From contig NZ_CP146609.1 of the NCBI RefSeq assembly GCF_037094465.1, positions 2,661,501 through 2,725,500 on the forward strand: a stretch of 64,000 nt of DNA, given 5' to 3'. Shown piece after piece: positions 24,272 through 32,515 of this stretch; position 1 is the first letter of the stretch; the number at the start of each line of letters is the position of its first letter. Origin of the DNA: Pseudodesulfovibrio sp. 5S69 (GTDB lineage: Bacteria; Desulfobacterota; Desulfovibrionia; Desulfovibrionales; Desulfovibrionaceae). Under the pieces are notes generated by a model. The model ran no database searches, was not told the DNA's origin, and saw only the letters and a list, made by a program, of their open reading frames with translations. The translations under genes were made by a program, and so were the position numbers.

Positions 24272-25723
24272 TTAATCAAGGGTGCAGGCCCTGCCTTTGT
24301 AATCAAAGAGGAACGAGAGCGTCTTGCGAACCTTGGGAGAGAACAGCTTGGTGGACAGGACCCGGCCCGCCACCCGTTTGTTGATCTCCGCCAGCGTGGG
24401 GTACGGCATGACCATCGAGGCTATCTTGGACAGCCCTACCCCGCCGTTCAGGGCTGTGGTCCACACCCCGGCCAATTCGCCGGCATGGCGCCCGACGATC
24501 TGCGCGCCCAGCGGCTTCTCCCTGTGGTCGAGGATAAGCTTGACCTTGCCGTCAATCCGCCCTTCGGCCCGGGCGCGGTCGTTGTCCGCGAAGAGCTCCT
24601 CCCAGACCGAGTACTCCACGCCCGCGTCCACGGCACGCTTCTCGTTCAGGCCCACGCTGGCCAGTTCCGGGTCGGTGTAGGTACACCAGGGCAGCCTCGC
24701 GTAATCCGCCTTGCGCGGCAGCCGGAAGACCGCGTTAGACAGGACGATGGACCCTTCGTATCCGGCGGCGTGCGTGAACAGGTACCGGCCGAGTACGTCG
24801 CCGCAGGCGAAAATGTGTTCTTGGCTGGTCCGCAGGCGGGCGTCCACCTTGACCCCGCGCCCGGCCAGCTCTACCCCGCAGTTGCCGAGCCCGAGTCCGT
24901 CCACGCGCGGCCTGCGTCCGGCGGCCACGAGCAGCTTCTCGGCCCGGACCGTGTGGCTTCTCCCCGTTCGGGTAAATTCGACCTCCACCTCGCCGTTCAC
25001 CCGGCGCACACCGCTGGTCGCCGTGCACAGCTCCACGCTCACACCCTCCGCCTCAAGTGCCCCCCGGACCACTTCGGCCATGTCCTCGTCCTCCACCGGG
25101 AGCAGTTGGCAGTTGCGCTGCACGATGGTCACCCTGGTCCCGAGGCGGGCAAACGCCTGGGCCATCTCGCAGCCGATAGGCCCGCCGCCGATGACGGCCA
25201 GGGAGCCAGGCAGCCTGTCCAGGCTGAAGAGATCCTCGTTGGTCAGGTAGTCCACGTCCTCAAGCCCGTCGATGGGCGGCACGGCCGGGGCCGACCCCGT
25301 GGCCAGGATCCAGAATCGGGCGGACAGACGCTCGCCCGAGCAGTCGACCACGTGCTCGTCCTCGAAACGTGCCTCCCCGAACAGGACCTTGACGCCCAGT
25401 CCGCAAAACCGCTCCTCGGAGTCGTGCGCCTGGATGGCCTCGACGACCTCCCGGATGCGTCGGTTGACCGAGGCCATGTCCACGGGCGGCAGTTCCACCT
25501 CGGGCAAGCCGTAGCAGGCCGCGCGGCGCATGTCGTGATAGACCGCGGCCGTGCGGATGAGGGTCTTGCTCGGCACGCAGCCGGTGTGCAGGCAGTCCCC
25601 GCCAAGCGAGGGCCCTCGCTCGATGAGCACGGTCTTCACCCCGAGTTGGGCGGCCCCGGAGGCCACGGTCAGCCCGGCCGCCCCGCCGCCGATCACGCCG
25701 ATGTCATAGTCGAATTCAGCCAT
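24272..25723 (-). CDS. FAD-dependent pyridine nucleotide-disulfide oxidoreductase (Lpd/MerA-like)
   Basis: 483 aa of the dihydrolipoyl dehydrogenase/mercuric reductase group. FAD motif GVIGGGAAGLTVASGAA, redox disulfide GGDCLHTGCVPSKT (Cys pair near 44/49), second dinucleotide motif VIGGGPIGCEMAQAFARLG, GDVLGRYLFTHAAGYEG, and the dimerisation domain near the end. The usual C-terminal His-Glu of Lpd is not clearly present, and no MerR/HMA domain is fused, so the physiological substrate is open. Start overlaps the end of the TVP38 gene by 8 bases. Confidence 0.88.
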   Translation of the reverse strand: MAEFDYDIGVIGGGAAGLTVASGAAQLGVKTVLIERGPSLGGDCLHTGCVPSKTLIRTAAVYHDMRRAACYGLPEVELPPVDMASVNRRIREVVEAIQAHDSEERFCGLGVKVLFGEARFEDEHVVDCSGERLSARFWILATGSAPAVPPIDGLEDVDYLTNEDLFSLDRLPGSLAVIGGGPIGCEMAQAFARLGTRVTIVQRNCQLLPVEDEDMAEVVRGALEAEGVSVELCTATSGVRRVNGEVEVEFTRTGRSHTVRAEKLLVAAGRRPRVDGLGLGNCGVELAGRGVKVDARLRTSQEHIFACGDVLGRYLFTHAAGYEGSIVLSNAVFRLPRKADYARLPWCTYTDPELASVGLNEKRAVDAGVEYSVWEELFADNDRARAEGRIDGKVKLILDHREKPLGAQIVGRHAGELAGVWTTALNGGVGLSKIASMVMPYPTLAEINKRVAGRVLSTKLFSPKVRKTLSFLFDYKGRACTLD

Positions 25724-26411
25724 GGTTCCTCCGCTTCCGGTACCAGCCGAGCGTCTTCTTCACCATCAGGGGGAAGAGCCCCAGCACGGCGAAGGACAGG
25801 ATCAGGCTCGGGGAGAGCAGCCCGGACAGGGAGTCGAGCCGCCCCAGCTCCCTGCCCGCGTTGACGTAGACCGCCGTTCCCGGCAGCATGCCCGCCTGGG
25901 AAACCCAGGCGTAGGTGAACAGGCGCATGGGCGTCAGGCCCATAAGCGCGTTGACCACGAAAAAAGGAAAAATCGGGATGAGCCGCAGGGTGAAGAGATA
26001 AAAGGTTCCCTCCTCCTCCACGCCCCGGTCGATGCGCACGAGCTTGTCGCCGAACCGCCGCCGGACCGAATCCCGCAACACGTAGCGCGACAGCAGGAAG
26101 GCCAGGCACGCGCCCAGGGTGCTGGCCAGCGAGACCACGACCAGCCCGACCCACAAGCCGAAGAGCGCCCCGCCCGCCAGGGTGAGCGCGGCGGCAGCGG
26201 GCAAACCCAGGGCGGCCACGGTCACATATAAGAAGAAATACGCGCCGAGCACAAGAAAGGCGTGCGCCTCGTAGAGGGCCCCGAACTGTTCGCGTGACTG
26301 CCTGAGGTAGTCCAGGGAAAAGAACCGGCCGAGGTCGAAGATAAAATAGGCGGCCACCAGCCCGGCCAGGCAGGCCGCGACAAGGAGTTTTTTGGCCGCC
26401 CCCCGGCTCAT
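25716..26411 (-). CDS. TVP38/TMEM64 family membrane protein
   Basis: 231-aa integral membrane protein (VTT/SNARE-associated Golgi domain) with about five or six hydrophobic segments. Conserved GG..FG region LTLAGGALFGLWVGLVVVSLA (in part) and the R/K-rich cytoplasmic stretch LSRYVLRDSVRRRFGDKL are present. VTT proteins are scramblase-like or of uncertain role. It overlaps both neighbours: 4 bases with glucokinase, 8 with the oxidoreductase, so the three are translationally coupled. Confidence 0.88.
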   Translation of the reverse strand: MSRGAAKKLLVAACLAGLVAAYFIFDLGRFFSLDYLRQSREQFGALYEAHAFLVLGAYFFLYVTVAALGLPAAAALTLAGGALFGLWVGLVVVSLASTLGACLAFLLSRYVLRDSVRRRFGDKLVRIDRGVEEEGTFYLFTLRLIPIFPFFVVNALMGLTPMRLFTYAWVSQAGMLPGTAVYVNAGRELGRLDSLSGLLSPSLILSFAVLGLFPLMVKKTLGWYRKRRNHG

Positions 26412-27370
26412 GCGCCCTCGCTGCGACCCGCGAGCATCTGCGCGCCGTAAAAGGCCGCGCCGAACAGTCCGCTCGCCTCGTTGGCGTTGAGCTTGACCGG
26501 CACCGTGTGCAGGAAATCCTGGTACACATGGGAATTATGAAATTCTTCCATGAACTCTGGCACCTGCACAAACATGGGGTTCTTGGCCGCCACCCCGCCC
26601 GCGATGAACAGGCCGCCGGTGGTCATCAGCCCGATGGCCCAGTTGCGGCACGCCCTGGCGTAGAACCGGGCGTACCACTTGGTGGTCTCGCTGTCCGGCA
26701 TCAGTTTGGCCGAAATCTCCTTGGGGGCCAGGTCCTCGCCGGTCAAAAAGCGGTGCACGAGCCGCAACCCCAGCCCGGTGACCACGGAGTCTCCCTCCGG
26801 CCAGTTGCGTCCGCTCTCGATGCGGTTGAACTCCGCGTATTCGACCTCATCCAGGCCGACAAAGGGAAAGGCCATGTGTCCGCCTTCGGACGGCAGGGCA
26901 ACCCACTTGTCGCCGCTCCGGAGCAGCGCGGAATAGCCGAGCCCGGTCCCGGCCCCGATGACGCCGATGGTCTCGCCCTCCACCGGCTCCCCGATCTGGA
27001 TAGCCAGGGCGTCGTCCACGGCCGCAGTGCGGCAGGCATAGGCCTGGGCCGAAAAATCGTTGATCAGCCGCACGGCGGACGTACCGAAGTCCACCTCGCG
27101 CAGGTCCATGCCCCACGGCGCGTTGGGCAGGTGCGGACAGGTCACGCCGTGATACACGGCCCCGGCCGGGGCCAGAACAGCCGCGTCGAACGTGCCCGGA
27201 CGGACCGGGAAATCACTGTCCCAGAGCTGTTCGACGAGTTCCGGGAACGTCCGCGCCCCGTGGGTTTGCAGCCAGATGGAATCCAGCATTTCGAGGCCCG
27301 TGCCCCGCGCCTCGAACAAGGCGAACCGACTGTTGGTGCCGCCGATGTCGGCGGCCAGAATCTTGACCAT
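26408..27370 (-). CDS. glk: Glucokinase
   Basis: ATP-dependent phosphorylation of glucose, 320 aa (E. coli Glk 321). Start VKILAADIGGTNSRF chosen at ATG 27370 with GGAGGAGAAGG ahead. Phosphate-1 motif DIGGTNSRFALFE, substrate/phosphate-2 motif GAGTGLGYSALL, GLPSEGGHMAF-type loop (LPSEGGHMAF), and FIAGGVAAKNPMF are all present. First gene of the glk-TVP38-oxidoreductase unit. Confidence 0.93.
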   Translation of the reverse strand: MVKILAADIGGTNSRFALFEARGTGLEMLDSIWLQTHGARTFPELVEQLWDSDFPVRPGTFDAAVLAPAGAVYHGVTCPHLPNAPWGMDLREVDFGTSAVRLINDFSAQAYACRTAAVDDALAIQIGEPVEGETIGVIGAGTGLGYSALLRSGDKWVALPSEGGHMAFPFVGLDEVEYAEFNRIESGRNWPEGDSVVTGLGLRLVHRFLTGEDLAPKEISAKLMPDSETTKWYARFYARACRNWAIGLMTTGGLFIAGGVAAKNPMFVQVPEFMEEFHNSHVYQDFLHTVPVKLNANEASGLFGAAFYGAQMLAGRSEGA

Positions 27371-27412
27371 GCGCCCTTCTCCTCCGTGCAACGCACCCTA
27401 TCACAAACGGAC

Positions 27413-27444
27413 GAAAAAAAAAGGAGCCCGAAGGCCCCTTTTCC
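27413..27444 (-). terminator. Intrinsic terminator after motA
   Basis: Minus strand AAGGGGCC-TTCG-GGCTCCTT stem with UUCG tetraloop and nine Ts, 34 bases after the motA stop. Confidence 0.85.
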
Positions 27445-27478
27445 TGCTGAATCGACCGCTTCGGACGGCCCGTTTCGA

Positions 27479-28363
27479 TCAGGCCGCCTCGGTGGCCTTT
27501 TCCAGGCCGCCCTCCCCGGACGCCGCCGGGCCCGCCATGTCGGCGAGTTCCACGGGCTGCCGCTTGCGCTGCACGTACTTGCGGGTGATGCGTCTGAGAG
27601 TCTCGGTTTTGCCCTCGCGCTCGGCCGGAGAAAGGAACGAAGCGAGCTTGCGCTCAAGCTTGTAGGAGTTCTGCTCTTTGCTGATGGCCACGATGCCCTC
27701 CATGACCAGCTTCTGGTTAAGCAGTTCTGCTCGTGTGGAATAATTGATGTTTTCGGCAATGGGCGAAAACACCAGGTGGGACAGGATCAGCCCGTACAGG
27801 GTCGAGATAAAGGCCACCGGAATGTTTTTGAGGATCACGGCGGTATCGTTGATGCCCATGAGCAGGCCGATAAGTCCGATGACCGAACCGGCCACGCCGA
27901 AGGCCGGAGCCGTGCGGGCCAGGGTCAGGAAGAACCGCTCGCTCTGCTGGCGGCGCAGGTTGAAGAAAGCCATCTCCGCGTTCAGGCACTCGCGGATCTC
28001 ATCCTCCTTGTAGTTGTCCACCAACAGGCACAACCCGCTCTTCATGAAGGAACTGGTCGCCTTGTTGGCCGAACGCTCAAGCGAGAGCACACCGTCCACC
28101 TTGGACTTGACCGACAGGTCGAGCAGAGTGTTGACGATCTCCTCCGCCGTTGTCCGCCCGTTGGCGTAGACGTTCTTGGCCACGGCAAAGGCGTTCTTGA
28201 CGTGCCCCACCGGGTAGCTGATGAGCATGGCCGCCGTCAGACCGGATATGACGACCAGGAAGGCCGCCAAATTGAAATAGGCCCCGGCCGCACCGGTAAG
28301 CATGAAGCTGCCGGTGAAAATGGTCAGGCTCAAAACGATGCCGATAAGATTCTTTCTGCCCAT
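27479..28363 (-). CDS. motA: MotA/TolQ/ExbB-family flagellar stator protein (MotA/PomA-like)
   Basis: Ion-channel stator subunit, 294 aa, ATG 28363 with CGGAGG 6 bases ahead. Four hydrophobic segments: two near the N-terminus (IGIVLSLTIFTGSFML, FNLAAFLVVISGLTAAMLI) and two in the C-terminal half (APAFGVAGSVIGLIGLLMG, PVAFISTLYGLILSHLVF) with the MotA_ExbB Pro pattern between them; cytoplasmic loop with RxxE-like residues. Next gene is the MotB partner. No other flagellar gene is in the window. Confidence 0.88.
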   Translation of the reverse strand: MGRKNLIGIVLSLTIFTGSFMLTGAAGAYFNLAAFLVVISGLTAAMLISYPVGHVKNAFAVAKNVYANGRTTAEEIVNTLLDLSVKSKVDGVLSLERSANKATSSFMKSGLCLLVDNYKEDEIRECLNAEMAFFNLRRQQSERFFLTLARTAPAFGVAGSVIGLIGLLMGINDTAVILKNIPVAFISTLYGLILSHLVFSPIAENINYSTRAELLNQKLVMEGIVAISKEQNSYKLERKLASFLSPAEREGKTETLRRITRKYVQRKRQPVELADMAGPAASGEGGLEKATEAA

Positions 28364-28379
28364 GGATGCCTCCGATCGA

Positions 28380-29102
28380 TCAGCTATTGTTGGCAATGAC
28401 GATTTCGACGCGCCGGTTTTGGGCCTGGTTGGCCGCCGAGGTGTCGGGCAGCTCGGGCTGATACGCCCCGCGTCCGGTGACCACCAGCCGCTTGGGGTCG
28501 ATCCCGAGCCGGTTGATAAGTTGCTCGGCCACGCCCGCCGCCCGCTCGGACGACAGGGTGAAGCTCTGCGCCCCCTGAGCCTCGCTCTGATCCACGAATC
28601 CGATGACATGGACCAGCCCCACGCTCAGCCGGACCAGGTTCCCGATCTCATCGAGGTAGGCAGCGGACTCGGGCTTGAGCAACCCGGAACTGCCGTCGAA
28701 AAACAGGTCGCCGCGCAGGGTCACCCGGACCCGGCCCTGGGCCTCGCGCACCACAGTGATGCCGTTGGTCCGGGAACGGTACAGGACCTCGTTCTCGGCC
28801 ACGCGGACCACGTCCTGGGAGCCGCCGGTGGCGGTCCGGCTGGCGATCTGACCGATGAGCCCGAGAAGCGGGTCGAGCGCGCTGGCCGACTGGGCCTTTT
28901 CGGCGGACTGGTTGCTGAACAGAATCTTCACGTCCTGCCGGGTGCTGGCATAGATGAACAGCACGGCGAAGAGCACGAACATGATCATCATCAGGTCGGA
29001 CCACGGCACGGCCCAGTCATTGGCGCCGCGGGCTGTGTCCGCCCCTTCCATCTGGTCAAACGAGGCGAATCCCTGGTCGAATTTCATATCCGGTTTCTGC
29101 AT
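28380..29102 (-). CDS. motB: MotB-like stator protein, OmpA/MotB C-terminal domain
   Basis: 240 aa, single membrane helix near residue 40 with the ion-carrying Asp in WSDLMMIMFVLFAVLFIYAS, then periplasmic linker and OmpA-like peptidoglycan domain (GFVDQSEAQ..., LSSERAAGVAEQLINRLGIDPKRLVVTGRGAYQPE..., NRRVEIV). RBS CAGGAG 5-6 bases before ATG 29102. Forms the H+/Na+-driven stator with motA, 16 bases away. A role in flagella is the default; TolQR-like roles are possible. Confidence 0.88.
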   Translation of the reverse strand: MQKPDMKFDQGFASFDQMEGADTARGANDWAVPWSDLMMIMFVLFAVLFIYASTRQDVKILFSNQSAEKAQSASALDPLLGLIGQIASRTATGGSQDVVRVAENEVLYRSRTNGITVVREAQGRVRVTLRGDLFFDGSSGLLKPESAAYLDEIGNLVRLSVGLVHVIGFVDQSEAQGAQSFTLSSERAAGVAEQLINRLGIDPKRLVVTGRGAYQPELPDTSAANQAQNRRVEIVIANNS

Positions 29103-29288
29103 TGTCGCTCCTGCGTTCTCGCGCGCACGGCTGTATTCCCGCGCGCACGGTATGAAGCAAAAAACCTGCCAGGGACGTAATCGTTTGGGATGACGAAGAA
29201 AGTTACCCAGGGTGTCGGTTCGTGAACGGTCGCGGCGGCGCCAAGCGGCCTCCGCCGTCAAGAGTCCGTCGTTGACGCGGCCGGGGAT

Positions 29289-29915
29289 ATGGGGAACATT
29301 CCGGGCATGAAAAAAGGCCCCTTCCGCAACCGCTCCCCCATTGTCCTGGCCTCGGGCTCCCCCCGCAGGCGCGAACTGTTGTCCGACCTCGGGTTGACCT
29401 TCGACGTACACCCGAGCCCGCTTGAGGAACCTCTGCCCGAACCGGACGAATCCCCCGCCGCCTATGTCCTGCGCATGGCCGAACTGAAAACCCTGGACGT
29501 GGCAGCCCGCTTCCGGGGGGCGACGATCATCGGCGCGGATACGGCTGTGGTCCTGGGCAGCCGGATCATGGGCAAGCCGCAGTCCAAGCTCGACGCCCTG
29601 GAGATGCTGACCACCCTGTCCGGCGCGACCCACCAGGTCGTCAGCGGATTCTGCGTGGTCCTGCCCGACGGCAAGACCCTGTCCGAGGCCGTGAGCACGG
29701 ACGTGGACATGCGCGAATCCACCGAGGGGGAGCTGATGAGCTACATCGAGACGGGCGAACCCGAGGACAAGGCCGGAGCCTACGCCATCCAGGGAATGGG
29801 CACCTTCCTGGTCACGGCCATACGCGGCTCCTACACCAACGTGGTCGGCCTGCCTGTGGCGAGAGTGCTGGAAGTTTTAGTATCTTGGGGTGTCATCGTT
29901 CCAAGACAAGGCTGA
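29289..29915 (+). CDS. maf: Maf family nucleotide pyrophosphatase
   Basis: House-cleaning nucleoside triphosphate pyrophosphatase acting on non-canonical or pyrimidine NTPs. 208 aa from 29289; a start at 29307 (MKKGPFRNRS) is equally possible. ASGSPRRRELL (P-loop-like), GADTAVVL, GKPQSKLDALEML and ETGEPEDKAGAYAIQGMG are the Maf signatures. The last 25 codons are repeated further downstream at 31198 and 31372, so the current 3' end may have been swapped by an integration event. Confidence 0.93.
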   Translation: MGNIPGMKKGPFRNRSPIVLASGSPRRRELLSDLGLTFDVHPSPLEEPLPEPDESPAAYVLRMAELKTLDVAARFRGATIIGADTAVVLGSRIMGKPQSKLDALEMLTTLSGATHQVVSGFCVVLPDGKTLSEAVSTDVDMRESTEGELMSYIETGEPEDKAGAYAIQGMGTFLVTAIRGSYTNVVGLPVARVLEVLVSWGVIVPRQG

Positions 29916-30221
29916 AAAATCGCGCATTCGTGGGTTTTTCCTTGTGAAATCCCGACCAGATTCCACTTAAACCCCACTTGAGATAAGAAGTGGGATCGTC
30001 CATATTAAAATTAAATTGCAGACCTTTTGGTATGGGTGAAGGCGTTCATCTGAGCCAAATGGTTGCGATGATGGGTTCCATTGGGAGCATTCACTGCGGC
30101 GGGCTACCCTTGGCTGACGCAAAAGCGCTGGATTCCACACTTTCGTTACGTGGCGGCTACCATTCTAACCTATTAGAATAGCTAAGAACATCCAAAAAAT
30201 TGTGCACTAGCAGGAGGTATA
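29916..30221. other. Gap between maf and the GFA gene
   Basis: 306 bases, noticeably more A+T than the surroundings. Holds a stem CCCACTT/AAGTGGG (29973-29994) without T-run, and a possible 63-codon frame from GTG 29990 that I do not trust. First base of an accessory insert bounded by GGCTGAAAAATCG copies at 29910 and 31267. Confidence 0.5.
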
Positions 30222-30647
30222 ATGAAATATACAGGAGCATGCCTGTGCGGCAAGGTCGCCTTTGAGGTGGAAGGAGATTTTGATCATTTTTACCTTTGTC
30301 ATTGCGAACGATGCCGTAAAGACACCGGGTCCTCCCATGCCGCGAATTTGTTTTCCTCCACAGCCAAGTTGAGATGGCTGTCTGGGGAAGAAGAAGTACG
30401 GACATTCAACTTCAATTCAACAGGGCATATCAAGAGTTTTTGCAGCATTTGCGGTTCGGCTCTTCCTAATATTCAAATGGATGGAACCCTTCTTGTCGTT
30501 CCAGCGGGCAGCCTCGACAGTGATATACCAATGAGAGCGGATGGCCACATTTTTATCGCCAATAAAGCCAACTGGGATTTTGAACTGGAGAGTTTACCTA
30601 CATTCGACCGGCTCCCCGGAGAAGATGAAGGGGCAACAAAAGGATAG
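30222..30647 (+). CDS. GFA (CENP-V/GFA) domain zinc protein
   Basis: 141-aa protein of the glutathione-dependent formaldehyde-activating enzyme-like superfamily. Zinc Cys pattern: CLCGK, CHCERCRKDTG, and CSICGS (three CxC/CxxC pairs) with fold residues FNSTGHIKSFC. RBS AGGAGG 5 bases ahead. AT-rich codon use contrasts with neighbours, suggesting horizontal acquisition inside the maf-end insert. Real substrate unknown; GFA proteins without a formaldehyde operon are rarely characterised. Confidence 0.88.
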   Translation: MKYTGACLCGKVAFEVEGDFDHFYLCHCERCRKDTGSSHAANLFSSTAKLRWLSGEEEVRTFNFNSTGHIKSFCSICGSALPNIQMDGTLLVVPAGSLDSDIPMRADGHIFIANKANWDFELESLPTFDRLPGEDEGATKG

Positions 30648-30817
30648 CACGTTTGAGAAGTGGACATCGGCAGTCGGGAAAGTGGGTTCATTTAGTCGGC
30701 TTGCCGCTCGCAAGTATTTTGAAAGTACTCTTGAAGTGGGGAGATGTGATCCCAAAGGGGCGGTGTGCGCTGTTTTGAAGATGTCCAACCCTGCCCCTCC
30801 CACAGGGGCCATTGAAT
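30648..30817. other. Spacer after GFA gene
   Basis: No credible gene. Contains a GCCCCT/AGGGGC hairpin (30793-30809) with no T-run. Mixed composition; joins to a decayed reading frame. Confidence 0.4.
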
Positions 30818-31135
30818 ATGACAATAGATGACAAAGAAGTGTCAAAAATTAATAATGATATTGTGATGTTCCATTCGATAAATGCATGGTTTTCTGAAAA
30901 GGAAGATATCGAATTTTAACGATCGCTGATTCTTGGACAATACTTTGATGCGGTGGAGTTCCGATGCGCAAAAGACAAATCGGTTTTTATCCACATATCG
31001 GATTTGTGATTACTGGCAGGCCAGCGGTTGACGGACGGGAAAGCCCTTCCCCTTACCGCACATGAATTTGAGCTGATGCATGCTTGGCGGCGTTACGAGG
31101 AGAAGACCGAAACTCCCACACAGGTCCCCACATAA
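30818..31135 (+). pseudogene. Decayed ORF with two in-frame stops
   Basis: A single frame reads MTIDDKEVSKINNDIVMFHS, INAWFSEKEDIEF, stop (TAA 30917), RSLILGQYFDAVEFRCAKD, KSVFIHISDL, stop (TGA 31007), LLAGQRLTDGKALPLTAHEF, ELMHAWRRYEEK and on to TAA at 31135, about 105 codons. Composition between the stops looks coding and AT-rich. I do not recognise the family. Could also be a short real gene (first 33 codons only) followed by chance sequence; the two stops argue for a pseudogene in the accessory insert. Confidence 0.4.
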
Positions 31136-31197
31136 CCGCGCCTGATGAAGTAAAATATCAACAATGATAGAGTGTTAACGTTACCCTCCGAACCGAA

Positions 31198-31279
31198 GTC
31201 GTCGGATCGCCCCTGGCTCGAATTCTAGAAGTTCTACTATCATGGGGTGTTATCGTTTCAAGGCAGGGCTGAAAAATCG
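31198..31279 (+). repeat. Duplicate of maf 3' end (relic 2)
   Basis: Reads VVGSPLARILEVLLSWGVIV then SRQG and TGA, versus VVGLPVARVLEVLVSWGVIV then PRQG in intact maf; differences are mainly at third codon positions. The 13 bases GGCTGAAAAATCG over the stop are identical to 29910-29922. Sequence alignment by eye. Confidence 0.75.
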
Positions 31280-31299
31280 TACATTCGCGGTATGTTCCA

Positions 31300-31446
31300 G
31301 GCAAACTCTCCGCCAAGGGTATGCCAAGGCTGATGACTACGGATAGTTACAGCAGAAAAACGTGGATCAACGTGGTCGGCCTTTTCAAGGCCAGGATTAT
31401 TGAAGTCCTGGTCCGTTCTGGTATCATCGAACCGGGCAAGAGTTGA
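31300..31446 (+). pseudogene. Second relic of the maf C-terminus (relic 3)
   Basis: One open frame reads ...GMPRLMTTDSYSRKTWINVV, then GLFKARIIEVLVRSGIIEPG, KS, TGA. It aligns with the last about 45 residues of maf (GMGTFLVTAIRGSYTNVVGL then PVARVLEVLVSWG). No 5' part of maf precedes it, so it is a displaced 3' fragment, more diverged than relic 2. Confidence 0.65.
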
Positions 31447-31513
31447 TGCCGGTTTTCGTTCGACGGAGTCCGGCACATCTCGGTATAACCTATGCAGGAA
31501 CAAGGAGTCCGCC

Positions 31514-32020
31514 ATGATCGAAACTTCGGAACAGACCGTCAAAGCCATTCTCCAGGCCCTCGAAGGGTCAATGACCATATTCCCCAACCTGGTCCGGTCC
31601 ATTCCGGCCGACGCGTTGGACATCAAGCGTGGTGAAGGATTCTGGACCCTGCACGAACACGCCGCCCATTTGGCCGACGTCCAGCCCATGGGGCTGGAGA
31701 GGATGCGGCGCATCCTGACCGAGGACGTGCCGGAATTCATGCCGTTCATTCCGGCCCAGGAAGAAGCTGCCGAAGTTCCTCCCCTGCCCTCGGTGGAGAA
31801 GATCATCGCCGACTTCACGGCCGCGCGCGGACAACAGCTCAAGATGCTGAAAAAAGCCTCCCCGGACGACTGGAAACGGACCGCTATTCATCCCGAATAC
31901 GAGCAATACGGCTTGTTTATCTTCGTCCGGCACATCCTCATGCACGACCACTGGCACATGTACCGGATGGAGGAGTTGTGGCTGACCAGAGATGACTACC
32001 TGTCCCGGCTCGAGGGCTAG
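31514..32020 (+). CDS. DinB-family protein
   Basis: 168-aa four-helix DinB/YfiT-like putative metalloenzyme. Start MIETSEQTVKAILQALEG has AAGGAG 8 bases ahead. The three-His metal set is visible: H in LHEHAAHLADV and the C-terminal ILMHDHWHMYRMEELW. The family includes thiol transferases and proteins of unknown role induced by DNA damage. High-GC, like the core, so it marks the end of the accessory insert. Confidence 0.85.
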   Translation: MIETSEQTVKAILQALEGSMTIFPNLVRSIPADALDIKRGEGFWTLHEHAAHLADVQPMGLERMRRILTEDVPEFMPFIPAQEEAAEVPPLPSVEKIIADFTAARGQQLKMLKKASPDDWKRTAIHPEYEQYGLFIFVRHILMHDHWHMYRMEELWLTRDDYLSRLEG

Positions 32021-32074
32021 GCATCCAGTCGCTCCGCCGCCCCCAACAGGCGAAGCGGAGAACAAGGAATCACA

Positions 32075-32497
32075 ATGGATTTACGAATACAAAGCGACTG
32101 CAAGGGCGTCGACTGGCAGGAAGTGTCCAACATTCTGAAACGGGTCGGCATGGCTCATTACGCGCCCGAGGTGCACGCCAAGGCATTCGGTGCGAGCCAC
32201 ACCACCGTGTTCGTCCATGACGGAGACAGGCTGGTCGGCTTCGGCCGGGCCATCTCCGACGGGGCGTATCAGGCGGCGCTCTACGACTGCGCCGTGCTCC
32301 CTGAATACCAGGGAAACGGGATCGGGGGCTCGATCATGCACGCCATCCTCGACGGCGTAGGTGACTGCAACGTCATCCTGTATGCTGCGCCCGGCAAGGA
32401 AGGCTTCTACCGGAAGCAGGGGTTCAGCCTGATGAAGACGGGCATGGCCCGGTTCGTCGGGACCGACATCATGCGGGAAAAGGGCTTCATCGAATAG
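32075..32497 (+). CDS. GNAT-family N-acetyltransferase
   Basis: 140 aa; acetyl-CoA fold with beta4-alpha3 motif VLPEYQGNGIGGSIMHAILD (QGNGIG pyrophosphate loop, about 76-95) and C-terminal KEGFYRKQGFSLMKTGMARF. Substrate not identifiable. RBS AAGGAATC region ahead of ATG. Same orientation as DinB, 54 bases downstream. Confidence 0.88.
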   Translation: MDLRIQSDCKGVDWQEVSNILKRVGMAHYAPEVHAKAFGASHTTVFVHDGDRLVGFGRAISDGAYQAALYDCAVLPEYQGNGIGGSIMHAILDGVGDCNVILYAAPGKEGFYRKQGFSLMKTGMARFVGTDIMREKGFIE

Positions 32498-32515
32498 TCG
32501 CCCTCCTCTCGCTGA

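Noticed and set aside
29990..30181. 63-codon open frame from GTG after maf
   Set aside because: No ribosome site, no recognisable motif, and it lies in the AT-rich insert; treated as chance.
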